From 66-474 sp044464225 (lineage in GTDB: Bacteria; Pseudomonadota; Gammaproteobacteria; Xanthomonadales; Rhodanobacteraceae), in assembly GCA_044464225.1 (NCBI GenBank), contig JBIQLN010000014.1:1-64000 (forward strand): a stretch of 64,000 bases of DNA. Reading direction: 5' to 3'. The translations under genes were made by a program, and so were the position numbers. Below the pieces are notes generated by a model. It saw nothing but the letters and a program-made list of their open reading frames with translations. It was not told the DNA's origin and searched no databases. Position 1 is the first letter of the stretch. Every line of letters starts with the position of its first letter. Below, piece by piece: positions 27,770 through 35,832 of this stretch.

Positions 27770-27792
27770 TCGCAACGCAAATGTTGAACAGA

Positions 27793-27822
27793 AAGCGCGG
27801 CCGAGTGGCCGCGCTTTTTTTT
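27793..27822 (+). terminator. Rho-independent terminator of the fkpA-like gene
   Basis: A perfect 9-bp stem, AGCGCGGCC and GGCCGCGCT around GAGT, is followed by a run of T. This is the clearest intrinsic terminator in the window. Confidence 0.92.
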
Positions 27823-27847
27823 GCCCGCAGGTCGATAGCCCACGCTG

Positions 27848-28029
27848 GTCATTCCGGAGCGGCCGAAGGCCGAATCCGCAATCGGTCGAAGATTCGCACG
27901 ATGCGACACCGATTGACTCGCGCCATTTGTGGCGCTCGCGCCGCGCGCCGCCTGCGGCGTTCGCGTTTGCAATCCTGCAAACGCGGTCGGGTGCTGCCCG
28001 CGGCGAGCGCGGGGAGCCCGGAAATGAGG
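27848..28029. repeat. Dispersed intergenic repeat, long form (copy A)
   Basis: Begins GTCATTCCGGAGCGG and ends with a GGAAATGAGG variant of the usual GGAATGAC. The core contains GACTCGCGCCAT, GGCGCTCGC, CCGCCTGCGGCGTTCGCG, and the hairpin GCGTTTGCAATCCTGCAAACGC in part. It shares these blocks with copies at 41600, 52047 and 56128. Confidence 0.85.
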
Positions 28030-28073
28030 ACCTGCAATTGGTTCCCGCGCGCGTGCGTGCGCTGGCTCCGATC

Positions 28074-28415
28074 TCACCCTTGCGCGATCGACTCGACCTT
28101 CGCGGCGCAGATGAAATCATTCATCGAGAGCCCGCCGACGTCGTGCGTGGACCAATGCACCACGCAGCGGTTGTAGCCGACCTCGAGATCGGGGTGGTGG
28201 TCCTGCCGGTTGGCCATCCAGCCGATCGCATTGACGAAACCGAGCGTCTCGTAGAAGTTCTTGAAGCGGAACGTCTTCGCGATCGACTTGCCGTCGTCGG
28301 CAGCCTGCCACTCCGGCAGCAGTGCCAGCAGCTCGCGCGTGCGCGACGCGTCCACCGCGTCGCCCGGCCCCTTGCGGGGTTCGCAGCGCAGCGCGGCCAA
28401 TTCGTCGCGGGTCAT
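28074..28415 (-). CDS. phhB: Pterin-4a-carbinolamine dehydratase
   Basis: Recycles the pterin cofactor of aromatic amino acid hydroxylases by dehydrating 4a-hydroxytetrahydropterin; 113 residues. The active-site histidines appear in NRQDHHPDLEVGYNRCVVHW, followed by STHDVGGLSMNDF. No phenylalanine hydroxylase gene lies nearby. It follows two cytochrome c genes by 10 bp on the same strand, so cotranscription is likely though the link is not obvious. Confidence 0.92.
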   Translation of the reverse strand: MTRDELAALRCEPRKGPGDAVDASRTRELLALLPEWQAADDGKSIAKTFRFKNFYETLGFVNAIGWMANRQDHHPDLEVGYNRCVVHWSTHDVGGLSMNDFICAAKVESIAQG

Positions 28416-28425
28416 GGGCTTGCGG

Positions 28426-28785
28426 TCAGTTGCCGCCCTGGATCTTGCCGTGCAGGTCGGACAACTTGCTCGGCAGGCTGGAGAAGTATGCCGCCAGGTC
28501 CTCGATGTCCTGATCGCTGAGCGGCGCGGCCATGCCGTTCATGATGGCGTTGGTGCGCTGACCATCCTTGTACTCGTGCAGCACTTGCGCGAGGTAATCC
28601 TGATACTGGCCGGCGAGCGCGGGATAGTTCGGCGCGATGCCGTTGCCGTCGGCGCCGTGGCAGGCCGCGCAGGCCGCTGACTTGGTCTTGCCGTCGGCGG
28701 CGTTGCCCTTGGCGGCGGACGCGGTGCCGAAGCCGAGCGCCAGCCCGAGGGCGACGAGGGAAACGAGAATGGTGCGTTGCTGCAT
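28426..28785 (-). CDS. Periplasmic cytochrome c553/c4-like, class I
   Basis: Single-haem cytochrome of 119 residues. A signal peptide ends near ASAAKG. The haem site is CAACH (AACAACHGADGNGIAPNYPA), and an axial Met lies in NGMAAPLSDQDIEDLAAYF. It probably carries electrons to a terminal oxidase. ATG 28785 is 11 bp after the related upstream cytochrome gene; the pair looks like an old duplication. Confidence 0.9.
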   Translation of the reverse strand: MQQRTILVSLVALGLALGFGTASAAKGNAADGKTKSAACAACHGADGNGIAPNYPALAGQYQDYLAQVLHEYKDGQRTNAIMNGMAAPLSDQDIEDLAAYFSSLPSKLSDLHGKIQGGN

Positions 28786-28796
28786 GGTCGATCCCC

Positions 28797-29138
28797 TCAA
28801 TTCTTCTGCAGTTGCTTGGGCGCGAGACTGGACAGGTACGCCGCGATGTCCTCGATCTGCTGGTCGGTCAGGCTGCTGGCCTGCGCATTCATCGTCGGGT
28901 ATTTGCGCGCGCCGCTCTTGTATTCGTTGAGCGCGTCGATGATGTATTGCTCGTTCTGTCCCGCGATGCGCGGCACGTGGTATTCGGGGTTCACCGATTC
29001 GTATCCGGTGATGCCGTGGCAGCCGTGACAGGTGTACACCTCGATCTTGCCCTTGGCCGGATCGCCCTTGGCGAAAGCGCTGGACGCGAAACATGTGAAA
29101 CCCGCCATCAGAAAGACGGTCAGCATCGATCGGATCAT
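28797..29138 (-). CDS. Periplasmic cytochrome c553-like, class I
   Basis: Single-haem cytochrome of 113 residues with a Sec signal (MIRSMLTVFLMAGFTCFASS) and haem site CHGCH. The C-terminal half (MNAQASSLTDQQIEDIAAYL) parallels the next gene. The spacing between haem site and axial Met is similar, and the two probably act in the same electron path. First gene of a cytochrome-cytochrome-phhB unit. Confidence 0.9.
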   Translation of the reverse strand: MIRSMLTVFLMAGFTCFASSAFAKGDPAKGKIEVYTCHGCHGITGYESVNPEYHVPRIAGQNEQYIIDALNEYKSGARKYPTMNAQASSLTDQQIEDIAAYLSSLAPKQLQKN

Positions 29139-29231
29139 GTTTCTATGGTTCCCTGCAGGCGGCTCGCGCCGCGTGGCAAAGCCGGAAGTATAGCTCGTGC
29201 CCCGCGGTAGGGGGCAAGCCTGCGCGCGCCA

Positions 29232-29582
29232 TCAGCCCGAATGCGATGCCGCGTGCGCCTGCTGCATCGTGTCGATCGCAAGCGCCGAATGCGCGTACGC
29301 GCCGCCCGCGCGCATCTCGGCCGCGACCCAGATCGCTTCCATGATCTGCTGTTCGGTCGCGCCCGCTTTCAACGCGGCTTTCGTGTGACCCTTGATGCAG
29401 TAGGGGCATTGCGTGGTGTGGGCCACCGCCACAGCGATCAACTGCTTGGTGATGCCAGGAAGCGCGCCATCCGCGAACACCGCGCGGCTGAAATTCTGGA
29501 ATGCCTCGAGCGGTCCGGGCGCCAATTCATGGCGTTTGCGCGCGATGTCCGCGCCGGCTTCGGGAAACATCGGGTGGTCCAT
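29232..29582 (-). CDS. Carboxymuconolactone decarboxylase/AhpD-like protein
   Basis: Protein of 116 residues with the AhpD-type active site CPYCIKGHTKAAL (Cys59, Cys62, His66). Proteins of this form are thiol-dependent reductases or peroxidases rather than true decarboxylases. GAGGAC precedes ATG 29582. It is divergent from the NfeD gene. The physiological electron donor is unknown. Confidence 0.88.
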   Translation of the reverse strand: MDHPMFPEAGADIARKRHELAPGPLEAFQNFSRAVFADGALPGITKQLIAVAVAHTTQCPYCIKGHTKAALKAGATEQQIMEAIWVAAEMRAGGAYAHSALAIDTMQQAHAASHSG

Positions 29583-29721
29583 GGCGGATGTCCTCGCAGT
29601 GCAAAGCGTGCACTCTACGCCTATCGACCGCCCGGGCGTTGTCGTCGGTCAAGGCGCGGCCGCGGCCAGCGCGGATACTGGACGGTTTGCCAAGTCGCGC
29701 GGGTAATGGTCTGATGGCGCC

Positions 29722-31089
29722 ATGAGGACGTGGCGCTCCATGTTGTGGGGTGTGATCGCGTTGCTGGCGACGGCGACCTGCGTGGCGGCGCCCCGGGCGC
29801 CGCAAGCGCACCCGGTGGCGGTGGTGCTGCGGGTCGATGGCCCGATCAGCCCCGCCAGTGCCGATTACGTGGTCCGCGGCATCGAGCAGGCCGATTCGAT
29901 GCACGCGGCGGCGGTCGTGCTGGAACTCGACACGCCCGGCGGGCTTTCCAGTTCCATGCGCGACGTCATCAAGGCGATCCTCGCGTCGCCCGTTCCCGTG
30001 ATCGGTTTCGTCGCGCCATCGGGTGCCCGCGCGGCCAGCGCAGGCACCTACATCCTCTACGCATGCCATGTCGCCGCGATGGCGCCCGCCACCAACATCG
30101 GCGCGGCCACGCCGGTTTCGATCACCGGCGGCGGCAGCATGCCGTTGCCGGCATCGAGCAGCGGCAAGCCCGCGCAGTCCGGTGAAAGCACCGAGATGCG
30201 CAAGGTCACCAACGATGCCGTCGCGTACATACGCGCGCTGGCCGAGCGCCGTGGCCGCAACGCGCACTGGGCGGAAAAGGCGGTGCGCGACGCGGTGAGC
30301 GTCTCGGCCGACGAAGCGTTGAAGCTGCACGTGGTCGATCTGATCGCGCCCGACATCCCGACGCTGCTTGCGGAGGTGGATGGACGCAAGGTCGACACCG
30401 CCGCGGGTTCGCACGTATTGCAGACGCGTGGCGCCAGTCTCGAAACGATCACGCCCGGCGTGCGCAGCCAGTTCCTCGGCGTGGTCGCCAACCCGTCGGT
30501 CGCCTACATCCTGCTGTTGCTCGGACTCGGCGGGCTGGTGATGGAGGGCATGCATCCGGGCGGCGTGCTGCCGGGGGTGGTTGGCGCGATCTGCCTGTTG
30601 CTGGCGCTGTATGCGTTCCAGTTGCTGCCGGTGAACTTTGCCGGGTTGGGGCTGATCGTGCTGGGCGTGATCCTGATCGTTTCCGAAGCATTCGTGCCGG
30701 CGTATGGCGTGCTCGGAACCGGGGGCGTGGTTTCGTTCGTGATCGGTTCGGTGATCCTGATGGACACCGGGGTGCCCGGTTACGGTATCGCGCTGCCGGT
30801 GGTGGTCGGCGTGGCGATCGCGGCCGCCGCGATCCTCGTCGGCATCGTGTGGATGGCGGTGCGTTCCCACAAGCAGCCGGTGGTCAGCGGCCGCGAGGAA
30901 ATGGTCGGCGCGATCGGCGAAGTGGTCGAGGATTTCGAAGGCCGCGGCGCCGTGCACGTGCACGGCGAGCGCTGGCAGGCGCGATCGGACGTACCACTGA
31001 AGCGTGGCGATGCCGTTGTCGTCGTCGCCATGCACGGTCTGGTTCTCGATGTGACACCCGTGGCTGTTCCCAAGGAGGCAACCCCGTGA
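29722..31089 (+). CDS. nfeD: NfeD-family membrane serine protease
   Basis: Long-form NfeD of 455 residues. A signal segment is followed by a ClpP-fold protease domain (residues 30-230; LELDTPGGLSSSMRD and AASAGTYILYA with the probable nucleophile Ser106). A block of four or five helices covers about 255-390, and a C-terminal OB-fold domain covers about 395-450 (IGEVVEDFEGRGAVHVHGER). The characterised archaeal homologue cleaves the hydrophobic tail of its stomatin partner. Its stop overlaps the GTG start of the slipin gene. Confidence 0.9.
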   Translation: MRTWRSMLWGVIALLATATCVAAPRAPQAHPVAVVLRVDGPISPASADYVVRGIEQADSMHAAAVVLELDTPGGLSSSMRDVIKAILASPVPVIGFVAPSGARAASAGTYILYACHVAAMAPATNIGAATPVSITGGGSMPLPASSSGKPAQSGESTEMRKVTNDAVAYIRALAERRGRNAHWAEKAVRDAVSVSADEALKLHVVDLIAPDIPTLLAEVDGRKVDTAAGSHVLQTRGASLETITPGVRSQFLGVVANPSVAYILLLLGLGGLVMEGMHPGGVLPGVVGAICLLLALYAFQLLPVNFAGLGLIVLGVILIVSEAFVPAYGVLGTGGVVSFVIGSVILMDTGVPGYGIALPVVVGVAIAAAAILVGIVWMAVRSHKQPVVSGREEMVGAIGEVVEDFEGRGAVHVHGERWQARSDVPLKRGDAVVVVAMHGLVLDVTPVAVPKEATP

Positions 31090-31868
31090 ACATGTATCCA
31101 GTCATCGCGGTGATCGTGATCATCGTGCTGATCCTCCTGCTGTCCTCGATCAAGATCCTGCGCGAGTACGACCGCGGCGTCGTGTTCCTGTTCGGCCGCT
31201 TCCAGGCGGTGAAGGGGCCGGGCATCATCATCCTGATCCCGATCATGCAGCAGATGGTGCGGGTGGACCTGCGCACGATGGTGGTCGAGGTGCCGCCGCA
31301 GGACGTGATCTCGCGCGACAACGTGCCCGTCAAGGTCAATGCGATGATCCTGTATCGCGTGATCGACCCGGAAAAGGCGGTGATCCAGGTGGAAGATGCA
31401 CGCGAGGCCACCAGCCAGCTCGCCCAGACCACGCTGCGCTCGGTGCTGGGCCGGCACGAACTCGACGAGATGCTGAGCGAGCGCGAGAAGCTCAATGCCG
31501 ACATCCAGGGCATCCTGGACCAGCACACCGACGCTTGGGGCATCAAGGTTTCCAACGTCGAGATCAAGCAGGTGGATCTCGAGGAAAGCATGTACCGCGC
31601 GATCTCGCGCCAGGCCGAGGCCGAGCGCCAGCGGCGCGCCAAGATCATCAACGCCGAAGGCGAGCTGCAGGCCTCCGAGAAGCTGATGCAGGCCGCGCAA
31701 ACCCTCGTGGAGCAGCCGCAGTCGATCCAGCTGCGCTACCTGCAGACGCTCGTCGAGGTCGCGGGCGAGAAGACTTCCACCATCGTGTTTCCGTTGCCGC
31801 TCGACCTCCTGGAACCGCTGCTCGGAAAACTGCGGAAGTCCGCCGGGGAAACGCCGCCCACGCCGTGA
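31086..31868 (+). CDS. Slipin (stomatin-like SPFH protein)
   Basis: SPFH/band-7 membrane protein of 260 residues. One N-terminal helix (IAVIVIIVLILLLSS) is followed by the SPFH domain (REYDRGVVFLFGRFQAVKGP to about 180) and a coiled-coil tail (ISRQAEAERQRRAKIINAEG). The GTG at 31086 is preferred because AAGGAGG at 31072-31078 sits 7 bp from it; ATG 31092 is the alternative. The NfeD-slipin pair is a classic conserved unit linked to membrane microdomains and stress. Confidence 0.9.
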   Translation: MNMYPVIAVIVIIVLILLLSSIKILREYDRGVVFLFGRFQAVKGPGIIILIPIMQQMVRVDLRTMVVEVPPQDVISRDNVPVKVNAMILYRVIDPEKAVIQVEDAREATSQLAQTTLRSVLGRHELDEMLSEREKLNADIQGILDQHTDAWGIKVSNVEIKQVDLEESMYRAISRQAEAERQRRAKIINAEGELQASEKLMQAAQTLVEQPQSIQLRYLQTLVEVAGEKTSTIVFPLPLDLLEPLLGKLRKSAGETPPTP

Positions 31869-31886
31869 CCGCGGGGCGCGGTGCGT

Positions 31887-32810
31887 TCACGTGCGCGCGG
31901 ATTTCACCAGCAGGTGTTTCGCCAGCGCGCCGTGCACGTAACCGATCGCGCGCACCAGGTGCAGCATGGCGAACAGCAGGAAGAAGCCGACCACGAACAT
32001 CGCGATCGCATCGCCCCAGCCGGGGATGTGCGCGCCGAAGCCCCAATTTATCGTCACGTAGCCGTCGACGAAATCCCGGCCCCAGCCGAAGAAATTGGAG
32101 GCCATCGCGATCGGGGTGAACATCAGCGCCAGCGACACGGCCGACAGCACCACCACGATCACGAAATACGCGATGCCGAGTGGCAGCATCAGGATCATGT
32201 AGAACAGCGTCGCCCAGGTGCGCGGATCGGTCAGCATCTCGACGATGCGTTGGCGCCACGGCCGCTCGCGTTCGGTGTACGGCGGCCTGCGCGGCATCCT
32301 GACGCCCAGCATGCCTTCGACGATGCGGCTTTCCAGCAGCGACAAACCGCGTACCGAGGCCATGAACAACAGGAAGAAGGGCAGGCCGAAGATCAGCACC
32401 GCGAATCCGGTCGACAGCGCCAGTCCGGTGACCGCCCAGGTGAAATAGAAGATGCCGGTGGCGAGCGCCAGCAGCATGTAGAACATCGCGCCGTAGGTGT
32501 GGGGATCGGCCAGCACCCCGAAGAAGCGGCCGAATGCGGAACGGCGCGGGCGCGGGGGCGGCGTGCGCAATGCGCGCGCGACGGTTTTTTCCGTGGTGCG
32601 ATAGATTTCGGCGACCTCGTCCGGCGCGCCGTAGCTGGTCGCGATCTTCGCGAGCAATTCGGCCTCGCCCATGCCGGGGTTTTCGGCCAGTTCCGAACGC
32701 AGGTGTTCCTCGGCGTCGTAGAGCGCGTCCTGGATCATCGCCGGGTCGGCGCCCGCAAGCGCCGCCCGCAGTTGCGCCAGGTATTGCTTGATGGTTTGCG
32801 GCGTGGTCAT
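31887..32810 (-). CDS. Sensor-domain membrane protein with N-terminal HAAS/DUF1700-like region
   Basis: Protein of 307 residues. Residues 1-75 form a cytoplasmic helical region (LAQLRAALAGADPAMIQDAL, DAEEHLRSELAE) like DUF1700/HAAS. Residues about 100-290 hold two repeated pairs of long helices, each introduced by DP(H/R)TYG/WAxxFYMxL (LADPHTYGAMFYMLLALATG, LTDPRTWATLFYMILMLPLG), the putative sensor fold. The gene overlaps the PadR regulator by 4 bp. Such PadR-HAAS pairs are common, with the membrane protein thought to sense or modulate the signal. Confidence 0.82.
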   Translation of the reverse strand: MTTPQTIKQYLAQLRAALAGADPAMIQDALYDAEEHLRSELAENPGMGEAELLAKIATSYGAPDEVAEIYRTTEKTVARALRTPPPRPRRSAFGRFFGVLADPHTYGAMFYMLLALATGIFYFTWAVTGLALSTGFAVLIFGLPFFLLFMASVRGLSLLESRIVEGMLGVRMPRRPPYTERERPWRQRIVEMLTDPRTWATLFYMILMLPLGIAYFVIVVVLSAVSLALMFTPIAMASNFFGWGRDFVDGYVTINWGFGAHIPGWGDAIAMFVVGFFLLFAMLHLVRAIGYVHGALAKHLLVKSART

Positions 32811-33172
32811 GGCTTCGGGCCTTCAATGATCGAATCGACGAAACTGCGGGTGGACGTCCAGGCGCCGGTCCATTCGCGCAGGACTTTCCGGCCGAGCGGG
32901 GTGATGCGGTAGTAGCGTCGCGGCGGGCCGGCTTCGGAGGGTTCGACGAAGGTGTCCAGCAGCTCCGCCGCACTGAGGTTGCGCAGCACCGGATACAGCG
33001 CGCTCTGCTTGCCGACCAGCACGCCGCCCGCCTCGCGTTCCAGCCGCTTGGCGATCTGGTAGCCGTACAGCGGTTCGCGCGCAGCCGCCAGTACGGCCAG
33101 CAGCACCAGCGACACGGTGCCGGCGGCCAGTTCCTTCTCGAACTTCTTCAGGTGGACGTCTGTTTCCGGCAT
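32807..33172 (-). CDS. PadR-family transcriptional regulator
   Basis: Winged-helix repressor of 121 residues (LYGYQIAKRLEREAGGVLVG, ALYPVLRNLSAAELLDTFVE, RRYYRITPLGRKVLREW). It is the short PadR-s1 type with a single dimerisation helix. Translation is coupled to the sensor-domain gene downstream. It probably autoregulates through the palindromic region just upstream. Confidence 0.88.
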   Translation of the reverse strand: MPETDVHLKKFEKELAAGTVSLVLLAVLAAAREPLYGYQIAKRLEREAGGVLVGKQSALYPVLRNLSAAELLDTFVEPSEAGPPRRYYRITPLGRKVLREWTGAWTSTRSFVDSIIEGPKP

Positions 33173-33188
33173 CGCGAGCCGCTTGCAC

Positions 33189-33220
33189 CGCGCATATGCG
33201 CGAGTACACTATACCGTAGT
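33189..33220. promoter_or_regulatory. Palindromes upstream of padR, candidate operator
   Basis: A 14-bp perfect palindrome CGCGCATATGCGCG (33189-33202) is followed by ACTATACCGTAGT (33208-33220), with ACTA/TAGT arms. On the plus strand a TTGACA (33220-33225) overlaps its edge. PadR binding is inferred only from position. Confidence 0.4.
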
Positions 33221-33349
33221 TGACAATAGCGGCATGCGTCGGAAGTCATGGGTACGTCGGGGGTCGTGATTCATGCTGCCCGCGATATCGAAGCGGCGCA
33301 TACTGGATGCGCGGTGGCAGCGGCCGCCTTGGGTGGCGAGGAGATCGAA

Positions 33350-33628
33350 ATGTTCGAACTCGGAATTCTGGTGCTGGTGGTGGTCGGCGCGTGCTGGTTG
33401 TTCGGTGCGCTGGTCGCCGGGTTGTTCAAGCTCACGTTCGGCTTGATCGGTGCATTGTTCGGCGGACTGTTCGGATTGTTCTTCGTCGGCCTGGCCGCGT
33501 TGCTGGTGGTGCCGGTCCTGCTGCTCGCGTTGTTGCCGCTGATGTTGCCCGCCTTGTGCATCGCCGCGCTGGTGTGGTTGATCGTGCGCGCCTCGCGCCC
33601 GCGCGATCCGGCGCCGACCGCGCATTGA
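33350..33628 (+). CDS. Small hydrophobic membrane protein
   Basis: Protein of 92 residues that is almost wholly hydrophobic, with about three helices. The first holds a Phe/Gly-rich pattern (FGLIGALFGGLFGLFFVGL); the C terminus is basic (IVRASRPRDP). GAGGAG precedes ATG 33350. The family was not recognised; phage-shock-type or envelope accessory proteins have similar make-up, but nothing here decides it. It is divergent from padR. Confidence 0.65.
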   Translation: MFELGILVLVVVGACWLFGALVAGLFKLTFGLIGALFGGLFGLFFVGLAALLVVPVLLLALLPLMLPALCIAALVWLIVRASRPRDPAPTAH

Positions 33629-33678
33629 CGCGAACGCGCGGCACCCGGCAAAGGGCGCCGCGCCATTTCGTATCGCGA

Positions 33679-34326
33679 TCAACCCCGATCGAGATTGAAA
33701 CGCACCGGCACCACGGCCCACGCTTCGACCGCGTGTCCGTCGCGGATCGCAGGATGGAATCTCCAGGCCGCCAACACGTGCCTGCGCGCTGCATCGTCCA
33801 GCACGTGTGATCCGCTGCTGCGTTCGATCATCACCTGCAGCGGTCTGCCCGCCGGACCCACCAGCACCTTCAAAAGCACTGTGCCCTGCACGCCCGCCCG
33901 TAGCGCCTGAGTCGGATATGCCGGAGGCGTGGCGGTTTCGTAGGCGATGGTGGCGTTGCTGTCGCCGGCGATCGGAGGCGTGTTCGTCCCGGTCGAGATC
34001 GCGATGGTCACCGGCGAGATCGGTGCCAGGGCCTGCAATGCGGGGATGACGATGGGAGCCGCATGTGCCGTGGTGACATGGATGCTCGGCGTTGCAACCT
34101 GTTTCGCCACTTGCAGTGTTGGCACGGCGGGCGGGGGGATGGGTGCGGGCGGCTGCAGCACCGCGAACAACGGTTGCGGTGGCGGTGCGTGGAGCGTGTA
34201 CGGCGTGCTCGGCAGCAGCGCGAAAAGCACGACCGCCAGGTTCAAGCCCAAGGTCAGCGCCATCGCGAAGGAACGAGTCGCGTGCGGCGCGCATTCAAAC
34301 GAACGGGAGACTGCCATCGACGTCAT
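33679..34326 (-). CDS. TonB-family protein with C-terminal TonB domain
   Basis: Protein of 215 residues with one N-terminal helix (ALTLGLNLAVVLFALLP), a Pro/Ala/Val-rich periplasmic spacer, and a TonB C-terminal domain from about 135 (PAYPTQALRAGVQGTVLLKV, ARRHVLAAWRFHPAIRDG). No exbB or exbD lies nearby, so it may serve a shared motor or act as a structural TonB-like protein. ATG 34326 has AAGGAGG. Confidence 0.83.
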   Translation of the reverse strand: MTSMAVSRSFECAPHATRSFAMALTLGLNLAVVLFALLPSTPYTLHAPPPQPLFAVLQPPAPIPPPAVPTLQVAKQVATPSIHVTTAHAAPIVIPALQALAPISPVTIAISTGTNTPPIAGDSNATIAYETATPPAYPTQALRAGVQGTVLLKVLVGPAGRPLQVMIERSSGSHVLDDAARRHVLAAWRFHPAIRDGHAVEAWAVVPVRFNLDRG

Positions 34327-34518
34327 GAGCCACCTCCTTGCAGTGAGGAACGTGGCCAAGGGCGCCGTGGGCGACGCCCCGGTCGGATTTCACGCTACGC
34401 CCTTGCTGTGAGCCGGACAAGTGCCGGGGGCGGCACGTGTGACGTTTGTCCCATGTCGCTTCGCCGAGGCGTGGCAACGGTTACCATCGCGTTTTCCACG
34501 CCGCCGGAGCCAGGACCG

Positions 34519-35823
34519 ATGCAGACGAACGATGACACCATGCGCCCGGCCCGACGCCGTTTCCTGCAAAGCTCGGCGCTGGGCGCCGCAGCCTTGCCGG
34601 TGGCGATGCTGGGCGGCCATGCCGCGGCAGCCGAAACATCCGGCCGCGATTTGAAACTGCCGAAGTCGATCCTCGCCTTGCAGCCGGTCGCATCGAAGGC
34701 CGTTCCGATCAGCGATGACGAACGCCGGGCGCGCATGGCACGGGCGCAGCAGTTGATGGACAAGCACGCCATCGACGCGATCTTCGTCGACGCCGGTACC
34801 ACGCTCGACTACTTCGCCGGCCTGCGCTGGTGGAACAGTGAACGCACGATGGGCATGCTGCTGCCGAAATCGGGCGATCCCGTCTACATCGTTCCCCAGT
34901 TCGAGCGCAGCCGCACCGAAGGACAGATCAGGATCGGCCGCGACGTGCGCACCTGGCAGGAAAACGAGAGCCCGTACGCGCTGATCGCCGGCGTGATGCG
35001 CGAACACCACGCCGGCACCGGCGTGCTCGGCATCGACGATCGCGTACCGTTTTATCGCGCCACCGAGATCGGCAAGGCATTGCCGCAGGCGAAGCTGGTG
35101 GAGGCGACGCCGGTGACGGCCGGGTGCCGCGCCATCAAGAGTCCGGCGGAACTGGCGCTGATGCAGATCGCCTGTGACGCGACGCTCTCGGTTTATCGCG
35201 CGGTCTGGAAGGGCCTCGAGCCTGGCATGACCCAGCACCAGGTATCCGCGTGGATCGACGCCGCCTACCAGCGCATGGGCTTGCGCGGCGAAGCGAGCAT
35301 CAACGTCGGCAAGTACACCGCGCAACCGCATGGCTCGAACCAGCCGCAGCACATCGTGGAAGGCACACCGGTGATGCTGGACGACGGCTGCTACGTCGAA
35401 GGCTACCAGAGCGACCTCACCCGCACCTTCACGCTCGGCAAGGCCAGCGACAAGATGAAGCGCGTGTTCGACATCGTGCGCAAGGCGCAAGCCGCGGCGC
35501 TTGCGGCGGCGCATCCTGGCGCGACGATGGAATCGGTGGACGCCGCTGCGCGCAAGGTGGTCGTCGACGCTGGTTTCGGCCCCGGCTACAAGTATTTCTC
35601 GCACCGGCTCGGCCACGGCATCGGCATGGACATGCACGAGTGGTACTACCTCGTGGGTGGCAACACGCGCAGGATCGAAGTGGGCATGACCTTCAGCGAC
35701 GAACCGGGCATCTACATCCCGGGCGAGTTCGGCGTGAGGCTGGAGGACGACATGCACGTCACCGAAGCGGGTGCGCGCTGGTTCACGCCGCAGAGTCCGT
35801 CGATCGAACAGCCGTTCGGCTGA
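34519..35823 (+). CDS. Tat-exported M24-family metallopeptidase (Xaa-Pro aminopeptidase-like)
   Basis: Exported peptidase of 434 residues. The N terminus carries a twin-arginine signal (ARRRFLQSSALGAAALP) ending near AAAAE. A creatinase-type N-domain (about 70-200) precedes the pita-bread fold. The metal ligands are visible: two Asp in DDGCYVEGYQSDLTRTF, His in HRLGHGIGMDMHEW, Glu in FSDEPGIYIPG and Glu near RLEDDMHV. It probably trims proline-containing peptides in the periplasm. The start is ATG 34519 with AGGA upstream. Confidence 0.88.
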   Translation: MQTNDDTMRPARRRFLQSSALGAAALPVAMLGGHAAAAETSGRDLKLPKSILALQPVASKAVPISDDERRARMARAQQLMDKHAIDAIFVDAGTTLDYFAGLRWWNSERTMGMLLPKSGDPVYIVPQFERSRTEGQIRIGRDVRTWQENESPYALIAGVMREHHAGTGVLGIDDRVPFYRATEIGKALPQAKLVEATPVTAGCRAIKSPAELALMQIACDATLSVYRAVWKGLEPGMTQHQVSAWIDAAYQRMGLRGEASINVGKYTAQPHGSNQPQHIVEGTPVMLDDGCYVEGYQSDLTRTFTLGKASDKMKRVFDIVRKAQAAALAAAHPGATMESVDAAARKVVVDAGFGPGYKYFSHRLGHGIGMDMHEWYYLVGGNTRRIEVGMTFSDEPGIYIPGEFGVRLEDDMHVTEAGARWFTPQSPSIEQPFG

Positions 35824-35832
35824 CGCGACGCT

